Shown here one piece after another: positions 1 to 9,308 of a stretch of DNA of 64,000 nt. Position 1 is the first letter of the stretch. Each line of letters opens with the position of its first letter. This DNA is from Halobacillus sp. A5 (GTDB lineage Bacteria > Bacillota > Bacilli > Bacillales > Halobacillaceae), in contig NZ_JAIZEO010000001.1 in assembly GCF_024189315.1 (NCBI RefSeq), positions 310,001 through 374,000 of the forward strand, given 5' to 3'. The position numbers and the translations under genes are program-made. The notes under the pieces are model-generated. The model was not told the origin of the DNA, did not search any database, and saw only the letters and a program-made list of their open reading frames with translations.

Positions 1-49
1 GGCGGGCAAGGATCTGCGGATTATTAACAGAGGCTTTTTTTAAAAAAAG

Positions 50-78
50 TTGACCGTATCCCTTCTATATAATATAAT
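50..78 (+). promoter_or_regulatory. Sigma-A promoter of rpsU-yqeY
   Basis: TTGACC (50-55) and a perfect TATAAT (73-78) are separated by exactly 17 bp. Transcription would start near 85, giving a leader of about 65 nt with a small imperfect hairpin (GTATG...CATAC, about 88-107) before the rpsU ribosome binding site. Confidence 0.85.
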
Positions 79-148
79 TGTCGAAGGTATGGGAGTCCTC
101 TCATACATTAGAGAAACAGTTTTTTTGCTTCGGAGGGAGGGAAATAGC

Positions 149-322
149 ATGTCAAAAACAACTCGCGTTCGTAAAAACGAGTCACTTGAAGATGCTCTTC
201 GTCGCTTCAAGCGCGATGTATCGAAAAGCGGTGCATTATCAGAATATCGTAAGCGTGAATACTACGATAAGCCTAGCGTACGCCGTAAGAAAAAGTCTGA
301 GGCCGCTAGAAAGCGCAAGTGA
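149..322 (+). CDS. rpsU: 30S ribosomal protein S21
   Basis: Small-subunit ribosomal protein bS21, 57 residues. The protein begins [15 protein letters not shown] and ends in the very basic tail typical of S21 ([13 protein letters not shown]). An in-frame extension to position 50 exists, but the strong ribosome binding site GGAGGGAGG at 132-140 lies about 9 bases before the ATG at 149, so that start is chosen. yqeY follows 20 bp downstream in what looks like a two-gene operon driven by the promoter at 50-78, the usual Bacillus arrangement. Confidence 0.96.
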   Translation: MSKTTRVRKNESLEDALRRFKRDVSKSGALSEYRKREYYDKPSVRRKKKSEAARKRK

Positions 323-342
323 TCTAAAGAGGGTGCATATAG

Positions 343-789
343 ATGTCTATTACTGAACGTCTAAACCAAGATATGAAAACCGCAATGAAGGCCAGAGATA
401 AAAAAACTCTGACTGTAATTCGCATGGTGAAAGCTTCAATGCAGAATGAAGCGATTAAACTGGGTAAAAATGAACTATCTGAAGAAGAAGAACTTACCGT
501 TTTATCCCGCGAGGTAAAACAGCGTAAAGATTCCCTCCATGAGTTTAAAGAAGCTGGACGCGAAGATCTTGTAGAAGAACTAGTGAAGGAAATTGAAATT
601 TTACAAGCATACATGCCAAAGCAGCTATCTGATCAAGAACTTGAGCAGGTTGTTCAGGATACCATTCAAGAAGTAGGAGCCTCATCTAAAGCCGATATGG
701 GTAAAGTCATGAGTGCTGTTATGCCTAAGATTAAAGGCAAAGCGGATGGTTCAAAAGTGAATCAGCTCGTACTTAAGCAATTATCGTAA
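343..789 (+). CDS. yqeY: GatB/YqeY domain protein YqeY
   Basis: A 148-residue, highly helical and charged protein of the YqeY family. It resembles the C-terminal tRNA-binding tail domain of the amidotransferase subunit GatB, but its own role is not settled. The sequence opens [18 protein letters not shown] and contains the family signature [11 protein letters not shown] around residues 86-96. The length matches the family. It follows rpsU in the same transcript, with ribosome binding site AAAGAGGGTG at 326-335, and ends at a strong terminator. Confidence 0.93.
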   Translation: MSITERLNQDMKTAMKARDKKTLTVIRMVKASMQNEAIKLGKNELSEEEELTVLSREVKQRKDSLHEFKEAGREDLVEELVKEIEILQAYMPKQLSDQELEQVVQDTIQEVGASSKADMGKVMSAVMPKIKGKADGSKVNQLVLKQLS

Positions 790-796
790 TTGTAGA

Positions 797-840
797 AAAG
801 TCTCCCTTTATTAAATTAAGGGAGACTTTTTAATTTTTTT
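797..840 (+). terminator. Rho-independent terminator after yqeY
   Basis: A 14-bp perfect stem (AAAAGTCTCCCTTTA with TAAGGGAGACTTTT) and a short loop are followed by TAATTTTTTT. The last T of the tract is the first base of the following sigma-W-type -35 element. Confidence 0.93.
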
Positions 841-866
841 GAAACTTATTTTATAATAAATACGTA
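840..866 (+). promoter_or_regulatory. Sigma-W-type ECF promoter of yqeZ-floA-yqfB
   Basis: TGAAAC (840-845) and CGTA (863-866) are separated by 17 bp. This is the bipartite form recognised by the envelope-stress ECF factor sigma-W, which is known to drive the orthologous yqeZ-yqfA-yqfB operon in B. subtilis. The same motif with the same spacing precedes the other NfeD gene, at 29223-29249. Confidence 0.85.
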
Positions 867-910
867 TAGATAGTATGCAACGGTTAAGATAGAATGAGGG
901 GGTGATCGGC

Positions 911-2257
911 TTGGGTGGAAAGGTTAAGTTCCTGCCATTTTGGGCAAGCGCTTTAGTGGCCGTTATTTTAGCCGCCTGCCATTTTAGTTCGCTCGTCCAT
1001 GCAGATGGCGAGGGAGAACAAGTGTATGTCATACCTGTAGAAAGCACAGTGGAACGGGGAATGACTGCATTTTTGGAACGGACTACCAGTGAAGCGCTTG
1101 AAAACGGGGCGGACCATATCATATTTGAGATCGACACACCTGGCGGCAGAGTTGACGCTGCTGGTGCGATCGGTGAGCTGTTACAAGATTTAGATATTCC
1201 AAACACAGCGTACATTACAAGCCAAGCCTATTCAGCAGGTTCATATATCGCCTTAAATGCAGATCAAATTTATATGAAGCAGCAGGCGACTATAGGTGCA
1301 TCAGGTGTCATTAACTCTGATGGTACAGCTGCCGATAAGAAAGCTCAATCTGCTTGGATATCTTCAATGGTAGCTGCTGCAGAATCTAATGATAGAGATC
1401 CGGTATATGCGAGAGCGATGGCTGACAGTTCTGTGGACTTACCAGACTATGGAGCCCCAGAGGGAGAGTTTTTAACACTCGGACCTAATCAGGCTGAGGA
1501 AGTCGGATACGCAGAAGGTATTGTGCAGGATCGTGTCGAATTACTTAGTGAGCTGGGATTATCAGAAGCGAAAGTTGTGGAGAATAATCCAACGCCTGCC
1601 GAAAATTTTGCTCGATTTCTAACGAATCCAGTCGTTATCCCTATTCTACTATCAGTAGCCAGTATCGGCTTAGTCGTTGAATTGTATTCGCCTGGCTTCG
1701 GTATACCGGGAACAATGGGTGCTATATCTTTAGTACTGTTTTTCTACGGTCACATCGTTGCTGGACTCGCAGGGTATGAAGCGATTATTTTGCTCATACT
1801 AGGTATAGGGTTAATTATTGCGGAGTTTTTTGTGTCCAGCGGTATACTTGGAATTGCTGGGATTGTGGCTATTGTTACTTCCTTAATGCTTTCGTCGGCT
1901 GATATGGGTCAAATGGCAATGAGCATAGGGATTGCGTTAATTGTCACCATTGTAGTTTCCATCATATTATTTAAAACAATTGGCTTAGAAAGAGGGTTCT
2001 TCAAACGTGTGATATTAAGCGATGCTACTTCAACTGAAAAGGGTTATGTATCTTCTGTCACACGCCTGGAGTTGATTGGTTTACAAGGAGAAACAATTAC
2101 TCCACTTCGTCCCGCAGGCACAGCGGTGTTTGATAATGAAAGGCTGGATGTAGTTTCTGAAGGAAGTTTTATAAGAGCTAATCAGCCTGTCGTTATTGTG
2201 AAGACAGAAGGATCAAGAATTGTTGTGAGAGCACAAAACAAACTAGAGGAGGAATAA
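911..2257 (+). CDS. yqeZ: NfeD-family membrane serine protease YqeZ (NfeD1 long form)
   Basis: About 448 residues: an N-terminal signal/anchor segment (residues 5-28), a ClpP-class (SppA-like) protease domain to about residue 210, four or five membrane segments (about 235-370) and a C-terminal OB-fold NfeD domain. The catalytic-serine context SAGSYIAL is visible around residue 110, with lysines (DKKAQS) about 40 residues later. The TTG at 911 is preferred over GTG at 902 because GAGGGGGTGATC at 896-907 is the ribosome binding site and covers that GTG. The family partners with flotillins, and floA begins 3 bp downstream. The operon has a sigma-W-type promoter, so a role in membrane stress is likely. 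Confidence 0.9.
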   Translation: MGGKVKFLPFWASALVAVILAACHFSSLVHADGEGEQVYVIPVESTVERGMTAFLERTTSEALENGADHIIFEIDTPGGRVDAAGAIGELLQDLDIPNTAYITSQAYSAGSYIALNADQIYMKQQATIGASGVINSDGTAADKKAQSAWISSMVAAAESNDRDPVYARAMADSSVDLPDYGAPEGEFLTLGPNQAEEVGYAEGIVQDRVELLSELGLSEAKVVENNPTPAENFARFLTNPVVIPILLSVASIGLVVELYSPGFGIPGTMGAISLVLFFYGHIVAGLAGYEAIILLILGIGLIIAEFFVSSGILGIAGIVAIVTSLMLSSADMGQMAMSIGIALIVTIVVSIILFKTIGLERGFFKRVILSDATSTEKGYVSSVTRLELIGLQGETITPLRPAGTAVFDNERLDVVSEGSFIRANQPVVIVKTEGSRIVVRAQNKLEEE

Positions 2258-2260
2258 GAG

Positions 2261-3250
2261 ATGACGATTCAAGAATTGATGCCTATCATCATCGTTGGGA
2301 TTATTATTATTGTATTAGCGGTATTATTCACATTTATACCAGTTATGCTATGGATTAGCGCCTTAGCTGCTGGAGTTAAAATCAGTATCTTTACACTAAT
2401 TGGAATGAGATTAAGAAGGGTCATCCCTTCTAGAGTTATTAACCCTCTGATTAAAGCTCATAAAGCGGGTGTGAATGTAGACACGAACCAACTAGAGAGC
2501 CACTACTTAGCAGGAGGTAACGTAGACCGCGTAGTGAATGCTCTGATTGCTGCCCAGCGTGCTAATATTGAGTTAAGCTTTGAACGTGCTGCTGCTATTG
2601 ATTTAGCGGGGCGTGACGTGTTAGAAGCTGTACAAATGAGTGTAAATCCTAAAGTAATCGAAACTCCTTTTATTGCTGGTGTAGCGATGGACGGTATCGA
2701 AGTGAAAGCAAAAGCTCGCATAACTGTTCGCGCTAACATTGATCGATTAGTCGGTGGTGCTGGAGAAGATACGGTTATTGCTCGTGTAGGTGAGGGTATT
2801 GTATCAACCATCGGTTCTAGTACGAACCATAATAAGGTGCTTGAAAACCCTGATATGATTTCTCAAAATGTATTAGGTAAAGGTTTAGATGCAGGAACAG
2901 CTTTCGAAATTTTATCCATTGATATTGCTGATATTGATATCGGTAAAAACATTGGAGCAATCCTGCAAACTGACCAAGCTGAAGCAGATAAAAACATTGC
3001 TCAAGCGAAAGCAGAAGAACGTCGGGCAATGGCGATTGCGCAAGAGCAGGAAATGCGTGCACGTGTTCAAGAAATGCAGGCTAAAGTTGTGGAGGCTGAA
3101 GCTGAAGTACCACAAGCTCTTGCTGAAGCCCTGCGCTCCGGGAAAATGGGTGTCATGGACTACATGAACTATCAGAACATTAATGCAGATACAGACATGA
3201 GAAGGACATTAGGCGACCTATCAGAAGATAAGGAGAATGATGATCAATAA
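2261..3250 (+). CDS. floA: Flotillin-like protein FloA
   Basis: A 329-residue SPFH/flotillin-family scaffold of functional membrane microdomains (B. subtilis YqfA). A hydrophobic hairpin at residues 8-45 anchors it in the inner leaflet. The SPFH domain follows, then an Ala/Glu-rich coiled coil (about 235-290: [19 protein letters not shown]...) and a C-terminal charged tail. Length and architecture match FloA orthologs. It sits 3 bp after its NfeD-type partner yqeZ and 29 bp before yqfB, in one sigma-W-type operon. Confidence 0.95.
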   Translation: MTIQELMPIIIVGIIIIVLAVLFTFIPVMLWISALAAGVKISIFTLIGMRLRRVIPSRVINPLIKAHKAGVNVDTNQLESHYLAGGNVDRVVNALIAAQRANIELSFERAAAIDLAGRDVLEAVQMSVNPKVIETPFIAGVAMDGIEVKAKARITVRANIDRLVGGAGEDTVIARVGEGIVSTIGSSTNHNKVLENPDMISQNVLGKGLDAGTAFEILSIDIADIDIGKNIGAILQTDQAEADKNIAQAKAEERRAMAIAQEQEMRARVQEMQAKVVEAEAEVPQALAEALRSGKMGVMDYMNYQNINADTDMRRTLGDLSEDKENDDQ

Positions 3251-3279
3251 TTTTCCTCATGACATAAAGGAGAATTGCT

Positions 3280-3804
3280 ATGAATGATCTATTTGATTTA
3301 ATCTTTAGCAACTTCTTAATTGTGGCGGCTGTTATTGGGGGATTATTAAGCTGGTTCTCAGGTATGAATAAGGAAGAGTCTGAGAAACAGGATGGTGCTC
3401 CTAAACAACCTAAGCCTACTCGAACACCTTCTGGACCGATGCAGCAAAAACCGGTGAGGGAGAGTATGGATAAGGCGAAGGATGTTCAACGCCAGTCAAG
3501 AGAGGTTACTCAAGATACCAAGGGACGTATAGAAGATTATTATGAACAGAAACAAAAACGTCTTGAAGAAATGGCAGACTATCAAGTAGAACGAGCTCAA
3601 GAATCATTGACGTTTGATGAGAAAGATTTAAATAAGAATAAAATGGAAGTATTTGTTCAAGAAGAATCAATTACGAAAAAGACGCCTTTAAAGTATTCTA
3701 TGAAGTTTAATCGAAACCGCTTGGCTGAAGGAATTGTAATGTCAGAAATTCTAGGTCAGCCGCGGGCTCACAAACCGCATAGTTCTCACCCGAGAAAAAG
3801 ATAA
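3280..3804 (+). CDS. yqfB: YqfB-like membrane-anchored protein of the floA operon
   Basis: A 174-residue protein with one N-terminal membrane segment (about residues 8-25: SNFLIVAAVIGGLLSWFSG), then a long, hydrophilic, probably helical cytoplasmic region rich in Lys, Glu and Gln. No catalytic motif is visible. It is identified by position, as the third gene of the yqeZ-floA-yqfB operon, and by its single-anchor architecture. The biochemical role is unknown. A strong terminator directly follows it. Confidence 0.75.
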   Translation: MNDLFDLIFSNFLIVAAVIGGLLSWFSGMNKEESEKQDGAPKQPKPTRTPSGPMQQKPVRESMDKAKDVQRQSREVTQDTKGRIEDYYEQKQKRLEEMADYQVERAQESLTFDEKDLNKNKMEVFVQEESITKKTPLKYSMKFNRNRLAEGIVMSEILGQPRAHKPHSSHPRKR

Positions 3805-3806
3805 AG

Positions 3807-3844
3807 AAACGCACGAATTGTTGTGATACAATTCGTGCGTTTTT
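3807..3844 (+). terminator. Terminator of the yqeZ-floA-yqfB operon
   Basis: A 15-bp perfect stem (AAACGCACGAATTGT with ACAATTCGTGCGTTT) and a 6-nt loop are followed by TTTTT. It separates the sigma-W-type operon from yqfC. Confidence 0.95.
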
Positions 3845-3871
3845 CGTATGTATAAGTGAGGGGGGAGCTGC

Positions 3872-4165
3872 ATGTCAAAATGGCAAAATCAATTGCGTAA
3901 TTGGGTGAGTCAGTATTTTGACCTGCCTGCTGATGTCATGCTTGACCTTCCCAGAATTACAACTATAGGTTCTTTACACGCCTACATAGAGAATTGTACA
4001 GGGCTGCTCCATTTCTCTGACCGGGAAGTCAGGATTCAATACCGCAGGGGTGAGTTATCGATTAAAGGGAAAGACCTGCGGATTAAAATGATGTTAAAGC
4101 AAGAGCTGCTGCTTGAAGGAGAATTGATATCAATTGATTTTAAAGAATTAAAGGAGGGAGGGTGA
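3872..4165 (+). CDS. yqfC: Sporulation protein YqfC
   Basis: A 97-residue protein of the YqfC/YabP family of sporulation proteins, small beta-rich proteins made in the mother cell. It begins MSKWQNQLRNWVSQYFDLPADVMLDLPRI, and the family segment (I)ENCTGLLHFSDREVRI is seen around residues 37-52. The start has a strong ribosome binding site (GAGGGGGGAG at 3858-3867). It overlaps yqfD by 4 bp (GTGA), implying translational coupling. Confidence 0.9.
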   Translation: MSKWQNQLRNWVSQYFDLPADVMLDLPRITTIGSLHAYIENCTGLLHFSDREVRIQYRRGELSIKGKDLRIKMMLKQELLLEGELISIDFKELKEGG

Positions 4166-5352
4166 ATATGAGGAGAGGTCAGCTGACTGTATTACAAGGA
4201 ACTTTAGTTCTTACTGTAGAAGGACAGCTATTAGAAGCATTTATCCATGCATGCGTAAAGCAAGGATGCACCTTCTCGGATATCACATATTTAAATGGAC
4301 GAAAAGTAAAAGTGACTGTTCTGCTTCAGGACTGGCCTGTTTTGAGGAGACTTAGAAAGAATTATAGATGTAAAATAAAAATCCTCACAAAGAAAGGTGC
4401 TCCATTCTTTTTAAACCGGCTAAGAAGCCGTAAAGCGTTAGTGACTGCTGTGCTAATAGGTTTTATTGCAGCATTTCTGTTAGCCAATACTCTATGGTCT
4501 ATAAAGATTACAGGGCTTGATCCCGAGCTTGAAGCAGAAGTGGAGTCTAAATTATCATCTTATGGCATACAGCCAGGCTCCAGCACTTTTTCAATGAAGC
4601 AGCCTCGTGAAATTCAGCGATTATTATTGGAGGACATTCCTGAGCTTCTATGGGTGGGGGTGAAGAAGCAGGGGACAAGCTATCAATTGTACGGTGTAAA
4701 GCAAACAAATTTCGATGAAGCAGACAAGCCGAAGCCATCTAATATTGTTGCAGCTAAAAAGGGGTTAATTACAAAGATGTTCATATCGAAAGGACGCCCC
4801 ACCGCAGAAGTAAATGAAGTTGTGAAAAAAGGGAAGCTGTTAGCAACGGGAGAACTGAAAGAAGATAGTGGGGAATTCATCGAAGCTGAAGGTGAAGTGC
4901 TGGCAGAAACATGGTATAGAGTAGAAGTTGATAGTGAATTGGAAAGAGAGCAGAATATAACGGACGGAGATGCAGATCATTCATTTTCCATTGCAATTAA
5001 TGATTTTTCAATACCAGTATGGGGGTTTTGGAGAAAGTATGAAGAACAGGTAAGAATGGAAAGCTATAATCACAGCCTTGAACTGTTTGGATGGAAAGTA
5101 CCTGTACAATTAAGGGAATCATTGATCTATAACAATGAAGAACAGCAGCAGTCTTTGTCCAGCGATCAATCGGTGAATAATTCAGTGGAAACGGCAAAAC
5201 AATCTCTTTTATTACAGCTTGATGAAGAGGCTGAAATTACTGATGAAAAAATTTTGCACGAGAGTAAGGACCATGGTAAAGTAAAATTAATCCTATTAGT
5301 AAAAGTAGAAGAAAATATTGCAGAAACCAAGTATGTTTCCCAAGGAGATTGA
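4162..5352 (+). CDS. yqfD: Sporulation protein YqfD
   Basis: A 396-residue YqfD-family protein needed for normal sporulation in Bacillus. One membrane segment is seen at about residues 88-110 (ALVTAVLIGFIAAFLLANTLW), followed by a large extracytoplasmic domain with the family landmarks NIVAAKKGLITKMFISKGRP and GEVLAETWYRVEV. It could start at GTG 4162, which overlaps the yqfC stop, or at ATG 4168; both are served by AAGGAGGGAGGG. It precedes phoH, and the genes overlap or abut. Confidence 0.92.
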   Translation: MNMRRGQLTVLQGTLVLTVEGQLLEAFIHACVKQGCTFSDITYLNGRKVKVTVLLQDWPVLRRLRKNYRCKIKILTKKGAPFFLNRLRSRKALVTAVLIGFIAAFLLANTLWSIKITGLDPELEAEVESKLSSYGIQPGSSTFSMKQPREIQRLLLEDIPELLWVGVKKQGTSYQLYGVKQTNFDEADKPKPSNIVAAKKGLITKMFISKGRPTAEVNEVVKKGKLLATGELKEDSGEFIEAEGEVLAETWYRVEVDSELEREQNITDGDADHSFSIAINDFSIPVWGFWRKYEEQVRMESYNHSLELFGWKVPVQLRESLIYNNEEQQQSLSSDQSVNNSVETAKQSLLLQLDEEAEITDEKILHESKDHGKVKLILLVKVEENIAETKYVSQGD

Positions 5353-5354
5353 GT

Positions 5355-6311
5355 ATGCAAGGAGACCTGAAAACAATAGATATACAATTAAATAATCCTT
5401 CAGAAGCTTTGGCGCTGTTCGGTACAGAAGACCGTCATTTAAAAAGAATTGAAGAACAATTAAAAGTAACTATTATTTCAAGAGGCGAGCAAGTAAATGT
5501 TTCAGGTGAAGCTGAGCATGTAAAGCTTGTCGAAGAAATTTTGCTGGCTGTTCTTGCTTTAATCAGAAAAGGTTTATCTATAACTGAACGTGAAGTTGTT
5601 TATGCAGTTGAGCTGGCTAAAAAAGGAAAAATAAATCAATTTGAAGCTCTGTTTGAAGATGAAATTACGAAAAATGCTAAAGGCAAATCTGTTCGAGTGA
5701 AAACACTGGGACAACGCAGTTATGTGGCAGCTATAAAAAACAACGATCTCGTGTTTGGGATTGGTCCGGCTGGGACAGGTAAGACTTATTTAGCTGTAGT
5801 TATGGCCGTAAATGCATTAAAAAACGGAGAAGTAAAGAGGATTATATTAACCCGTCCGGCAGTAGAGGCCGGGGAAAGTCTTGGTTTCCTGCCGGGAGAC
5901 CTTAAAGAAAAAGTTGACCCTTATTTAAGACCTCTTTATGACTCTCTCCATGATGTGTTTGGTACGGAACATACGGCACGGCTAATTGATCGGGGTACGA
6001 TAGAAATTGCTCCTCTTGCCTACATGAGGGGACGCACCCTGGATGATGCTTTCGCCATATTGGACGAAGCGCAGAACACAACCCCTGAACAAATGAAGAT
6101 GTTTTTAACTCGTTTAGGATTCGGATCTAAAATGATAATAACTGGTGACATCACTCAGGTGGACTTGCCAAAAGGCGTGAGTTCAGGATTAAAAGTAGCG
6201 GAAGAAAAGCTTAGTAAGGTAAAAGGCTCTGCTTTTATACATTTAGATCAAACTGATGTGGTTCGTCACCCATTAGTTCAAAGAGTAATTGACGCGTATG
6301 AACAAAACTAA
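5355..6311 (+). CDS. phoH: PhoH family ATPase
   Basis: A 318-residue PhoH-like P-loop protein, a superfamily-1 helicase-like ATPase implicated in RNA metabolism. It has a small N-terminal KH-like region (to about residue 80), Walker A GPAGTGKT (about residue 137) and Walker B with the DEAQ-type box AILDEAQNTT (about residue 235). ATG 5355 is preferred to TTG 5349 because AAGGAG at 5342-5347 is 7 bases from the ATG and only 1 from the TTG. Its downstream neighbours pgpH and ybeY match the conserved phoH-yqfF-ybeY order. Confidence 0.95.
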   Translation: MQGDLKTIDIQLNNPSEALALFGTEDRHLKRIEEQLKVTIISRGEQVNVSGEAEHVKLVEEILLAVLALIRKGLSITEREVVYAVELAKKGKINQFEALFEDEITKNAKGKSVRVKTLGQRSYVAAIKNNDLVFGIGPAGTGKTYLAVVMAVNALKNGEVKRIILTRPAVEAGESLGFLPGDLKEKVDPYLRPLYDSLHDVFGTEHTARLIDRGTIEIAPLAYMRGRTLDDAFAILDEAQNTTPEQMKMFLTRLGFGSKMIITGDITQVDLPKGVSSGLKVAEEKLSKVKGSAFIHLDQTDVVRHPLVQRVIDAYEQN

Positions 6312-6345
6312 GGCCCAGATAAGGGCCTTTATTATTATCTTATTT
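6310..6345 (+). terminator. Probable terminator after phoH
   Basis: AAGGCCC and GGGCCTT form a 7-bp stem around a 6-nt loop, followed by a T-rich tract TTATTATTATCTT. The stem is short and the tract interrupted, so read-through into pgpH is likely. Confidence 0.65.
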
Positions 6346-6375
6346 TGGAATAATATGTAAGGTGGTGGTGCGCTG

Positions 6376-8487
6376 TTGAAGTTTCCCGGGGGCAAAAGAA
6401 ATCGTTTTAAAAAAGGCCGCAGCGACTGGATTAAATTAACTATTCCGTCTATTCTTCTTGCAGTATTCTTTTTTATATTGAGCTTTTCTAATATACATAC
6501 TAAAACATATAATCTGGAAAAATTCAGTGTAGCAGAAGAAACGATTCATTCACCAATAACGATTGAAAATGAAAAGAACACAGAGCAGAGAGTGCGTGAA
6601 GCCACTCAGGATGTGGAAGATCGATATCAGGTGTCTGATACGATTACCGAAGAAAGGCTCGGATATATTACAGAAATTTTTGAAGCTGTAGAAGAAGTGA
6701 AAGAAGATGAAGGTTCAACAGATAAAAAACTGAATGAACTTGAAACTTTGCTGTCAGAGAATATAATGGATGAACTCCCAATGGAAATTTTTCGGCCATT
6801 TATACAAGCTGACTATGGCGATTTAGAAAAAAGTGAAGAAGTTCTCGCTTCTTCTATTCAGAAATACTTTGAAGAGGGAATCCGTACAACTGATTTGGAG
6901 AATACAGAAGAAACTTTTCAATTAAAGGTGCGCTATTCTTCGATACCAGATCAGCTAAAGGAAGAAACTACGGAACTTGGTAATTTTGCACTTGTAGAAA
7001 ATGCATTCTTTGATGCTGAAGCAACAGACGAAGCTCGGAAAGAGGCGGTAGCACAAGTTCAGCCGGATATGGTTCAAGCAGGTGAAGTGATTGTGGCAGA
7101 AGGTGTTACGATTACTAATGATATTTATGAAGAACTTGAAATAACTGGACTTTTAAATGAAGAAAGAAATGTAATCCCCTACTTAGGGCTGATGATATTC
7201 TCTGTTCTTTTAGGAGGCATAGTGAATTACCATTTTTATAAAATGGTTAAAGAGGAGTCATTAACCTATAGGCACATTTATGTTGTCTTGCTTGTATCTA
7301 TTATTCTTATGAGCCTGATGAAAGGCGTAAGTGTAATCCCGCTATCAGTTGAGTCTTTGTACTATGTAATGCCGGCGGCAGCGGGAGCGCTGCTAATAAA
7401 GCTGCTCTGTAATGAGCGTTTTGCTTTGTTGATGAGTATCGTTTTCGCTTTGATGGCCACTGTATTGTTTAATGGTGAAGTGGCCAGTACAATAAATGCG
7501 CATGCGGGAATATATGTATTACTGTCGCAATTTGCGGGTATATTCTTTTTATGGAATACTACTGATCGACAATTTATTGCAAAAACAGGGATTGGAATCG
7601 CCTTGATCAATTGTATGGCTTTAAGCTTTACTGTATTCCTGTCTTTTGAAAAGTATACGTGGATAGATTGGCTGGTATTTTCCAGCTATGGAGCAGGAAG
7701 TGCGCTGTTATCAGTTATTTTGACCTTTGGCCTTCTCCCTTTAATTGAATCCACCTTTGACATTCTTTCCGATAGTAAACTTTTAGCATTAGCCAATCCA
7801 AATCACAAGCTGTTAAGAAAAATATTAACAGAAGCCCCGGGAACTTATCATCACAGTGTAATGGTTGCCAACTTAAGTGAAGCGGCTTGTGAATCGATTG
7901 GAGCCAGAGGGCTGCTTGCCCGGGTTGCCGCTTATTATCATGATTTAGGTAAAACAGTACACCCGCACTACTTTATCGAAAATCAAATGGGAATTAAAAA
8001 CCCTCATGATTTTCTAAAAGCTGAAGAAAGTGCTACCATAATAATCAATCACCCTTATGATGGGGCGAAGATGTTGAATGAGAACAAACTTCCCAGAGAA
8101 ATTATTGATATTGCTAAACAGCATCACGGGACTACTCTGCTGAAATATTTTTATTATCAGGCAAAGGAAGAGGATCCGACAGTTCAAGAGAAGCGATTTC
8201 GTTATCCAGGACCTAAGCCGCAATCTAAAGAGGCAGCCATTGTATGTATATGTGATTCTGTAGAAGCTGCTGTAAGGTCGCTTGATCACCCCAATCAGGA
8301 GAAAATTAAAAGCATTGTCCACTCTATCATTGAAGATCGAATGCTGGACGGTCAGTTAGATGACTGCAGCCTTACTTTTAATGAACTATCCAGAGTGGAG
8401 TATGCTATAGGTGAAACACTTCAGGGCATTTTCCATTCCCGTATTAAGTATCCAAGCCAGAGCAATGCCGTAAAGGAGGCAAAATAA
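6376..8487 (+). CDS. pgpH: 7TM-HD cyclic-di-AMP phosphodiesterase PgpH (YqfF)
   Basis: A 703-residue membrane protein of the PgpH/YqfF class, which hydrolyses c-di-AMP. One N-terminal membrane helix (about 20-40) is followed by a large extracellular 7TMR-HDED domain (to about 265), a seven-helix membrane bundle (about 265-460) and a cytoplasmic HD hydrolase domain. The metal ligands are visible as YHHSVMV (about 490) and YYHDLGK (about 520), plus NHPYDG and KQHHG. The TTG start at 6376 has ribosome binding site AAGGTGGTGGTG. It sits 1 bp upstream of ybeY. Confidence 0.95.
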   Translation: MKFPGGKRNRFKKGRSDWIKLTIPSILLAVFFFILSFSNIHTKTYNLEKFSVAEETIHSPITIENEKNTEQRVREATQDVEDRYQVSDTITEERLGYITEIFEAVEEVKEDEGSTDKKLNELETLLSENIMDELPMEIFRPFIQADYGDLEKSEEVLASSIQKYFEEGIRTTDLENTEETFQLKVRYSSIPDQLKEETTELGNFALVENAFFDAEATDEARKEAVAQVQPDMVQAGEVIVAEGVTITNDIYEELEITGLLNEERNVIPYLGLMIFSVLLGGIVNYHFYKMVKEESLTYRHIYVVLLVSIILMSLMKGVSVIPLSVESLYYVMPAAAGALLIKLLCNERFALLMSIVFALMATVLFNGEVASTINAHAGIYVLLSQFAGIFFLWNTTDRQFIAKTGIGIALINCMALSFTVFLSFEKYTWIDWLVFSSYGAGSALLSVILTFGLLPLIESTFDILSDSKLLALANPNHKLLRKILTEAPGTYHHSVMVANLSEAACESIGARGLLARVAAYYHDLGKTVHPHYFIENQMGIKNPHDFLKAEESATIIINHPYDGAKMLNENKLPREIIDIAKQHHGTTLLKYFYYQAKEEDPTVQEKRFRYPGPKPQSKEAAIVCICDSVEAAVRSLDHPNQEKIKSIVHSIIEDRMLDGQLDDCSLTFNELSRVEYAIGETLQGIFHSRIKYPSQSNAVKEAK

Positions 8488-8488
8488 T

Positions 8489-8959
8489 TTGATACACATT
8501 GATTTTCACGATGAAACCAATTCAATAGACGAAGCATTTGTTGATTTAATTGAGAGGGTCATTCAATTTGCAGGAGAGAAAGAGTATACAGCTAATGAAG
8601 CTGAGCTGTCCATTACGTTTGTGGACAACAAGGAGATTCAGGAATTAAATCGAAATTACAGGCAGAAGGACCAAGCGACTGATGTGATTTCCTTCGCTAT
8701 GCAGGAGCTGGGAGAAGGGGAGGTTGAAGTCTTAAATGAGGACCTTCCAGTATTATTAGGAGATATCGTTATCTCTGTAGATAAAGCGAGAGAGCAGGCT
8801 GAAGACTACAATCATTCATTAGAAAGGGAATTTGCCTTTTTAGCCTTACACGGATTTCTACATTTATTAGGTTACGACCATATGAACGAGGAAGACGAAC
8901 AGAAGATGTTTAAGCGACAAGAGGATATTTTAAATGAATTCGGATTACAAAGGTCGTAA
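8489..8959 (+). CDS. ybeY: rRNA maturation endonuclease YbeY
   Basis: A 156-residue UPF0054 metal-dependent endoribonuclease needed for 16S rRNA 3' maturation and ribosome quality control. The zinc motif H-G-x-L-H-L-x-G-Y-D-H is seen as HGFLHLLGYDH at about residues 121-131. The start is TTG at 8489, with AAAGGAGG at 8472-8479, 9 bases upstream. Its end overlaps dgkA by 26 bp. Confidence 0.96.
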   Translation: MIHIDFHDETNSIDEAFVDLIERVIQFAGEKEYTANEAELSITFVDNKEIQELNRNYRQKDQATDVISFAMQELGEGEVEVLNEDLPVLLGDIVISVDKAREQAEDYNHSLEREFAFLALHGFLHLLGYDHMNEEDEQKMFKRQEDILNEFGLQRS

Positions 8960-9308
8960 GAAATGGATCGGTTTATCCAACGCGTTTAACGGTGTTAAAG
9001 CAGCCTTTCAAGAGGAAAGAAATTTAAGAATACACGGTGTTATTGGCTTTACCGCGATAATATTGGGGCTGATCTTGAGAATTTCACCCCTCGAATGGAC
9101 CGCGTTAATATTAACTATAGCTCTTGTGATCACGCTTGAAATGATCAATTCGAGTATTGAGCGTGTTATGAATTATTTAGCCCCTGAGGTTCATCCTTTA
9201 ATTGGGGCAATTAAAGACATAGCTGCAGGAGCTGTTTTAATTGCAGCAATTAGTTCCATTATTATTGGTTTTATTATCTTTATACCTAAAATCATGGTAA
9301 TGTTCTAG
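8934..9308 (+). CDS. dgkA: Undecaprenol/diacylglycerol kinase
   Basis: A 124-residue integral membrane kinase of the DgkA family; the Bacillus enzyme phosphorylates undecaprenol and supports peptidoglycan lipid-carrier recycling. Three membrane helices are seen (about 33-50, 55-75, 98-122), with the family active-site pattern E(M)INSSIERVMNYLAPEVHP in helix 2 and the following loop. It lies inside the ybeY-dgkA-era block. Unlike B. subtilis, no cytidine deaminase gene (cdd) lies between dgkA and era. Confidence 0.94.
   Translation: MNSDYKGRKKWIGLSNAFNGVKAAFQEERNLRIHGVIGFTAIILGLILRISPLEWTALILTIALVITLEMINSSIERVMNYLAPEVHPLIGAIKDIAAGAVLIAAISSIIIGFIIFIPKIMVMF

Noticed and set aside
1-43. Possible C-terminal tail of an upstream CDS (frame from base 2, AGKDLRIINRGFF then stop)
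   Set aside because: Thirteen residues are too few to identify; mtaB is expected here by synteny but cannot be confirmed from this fragment.
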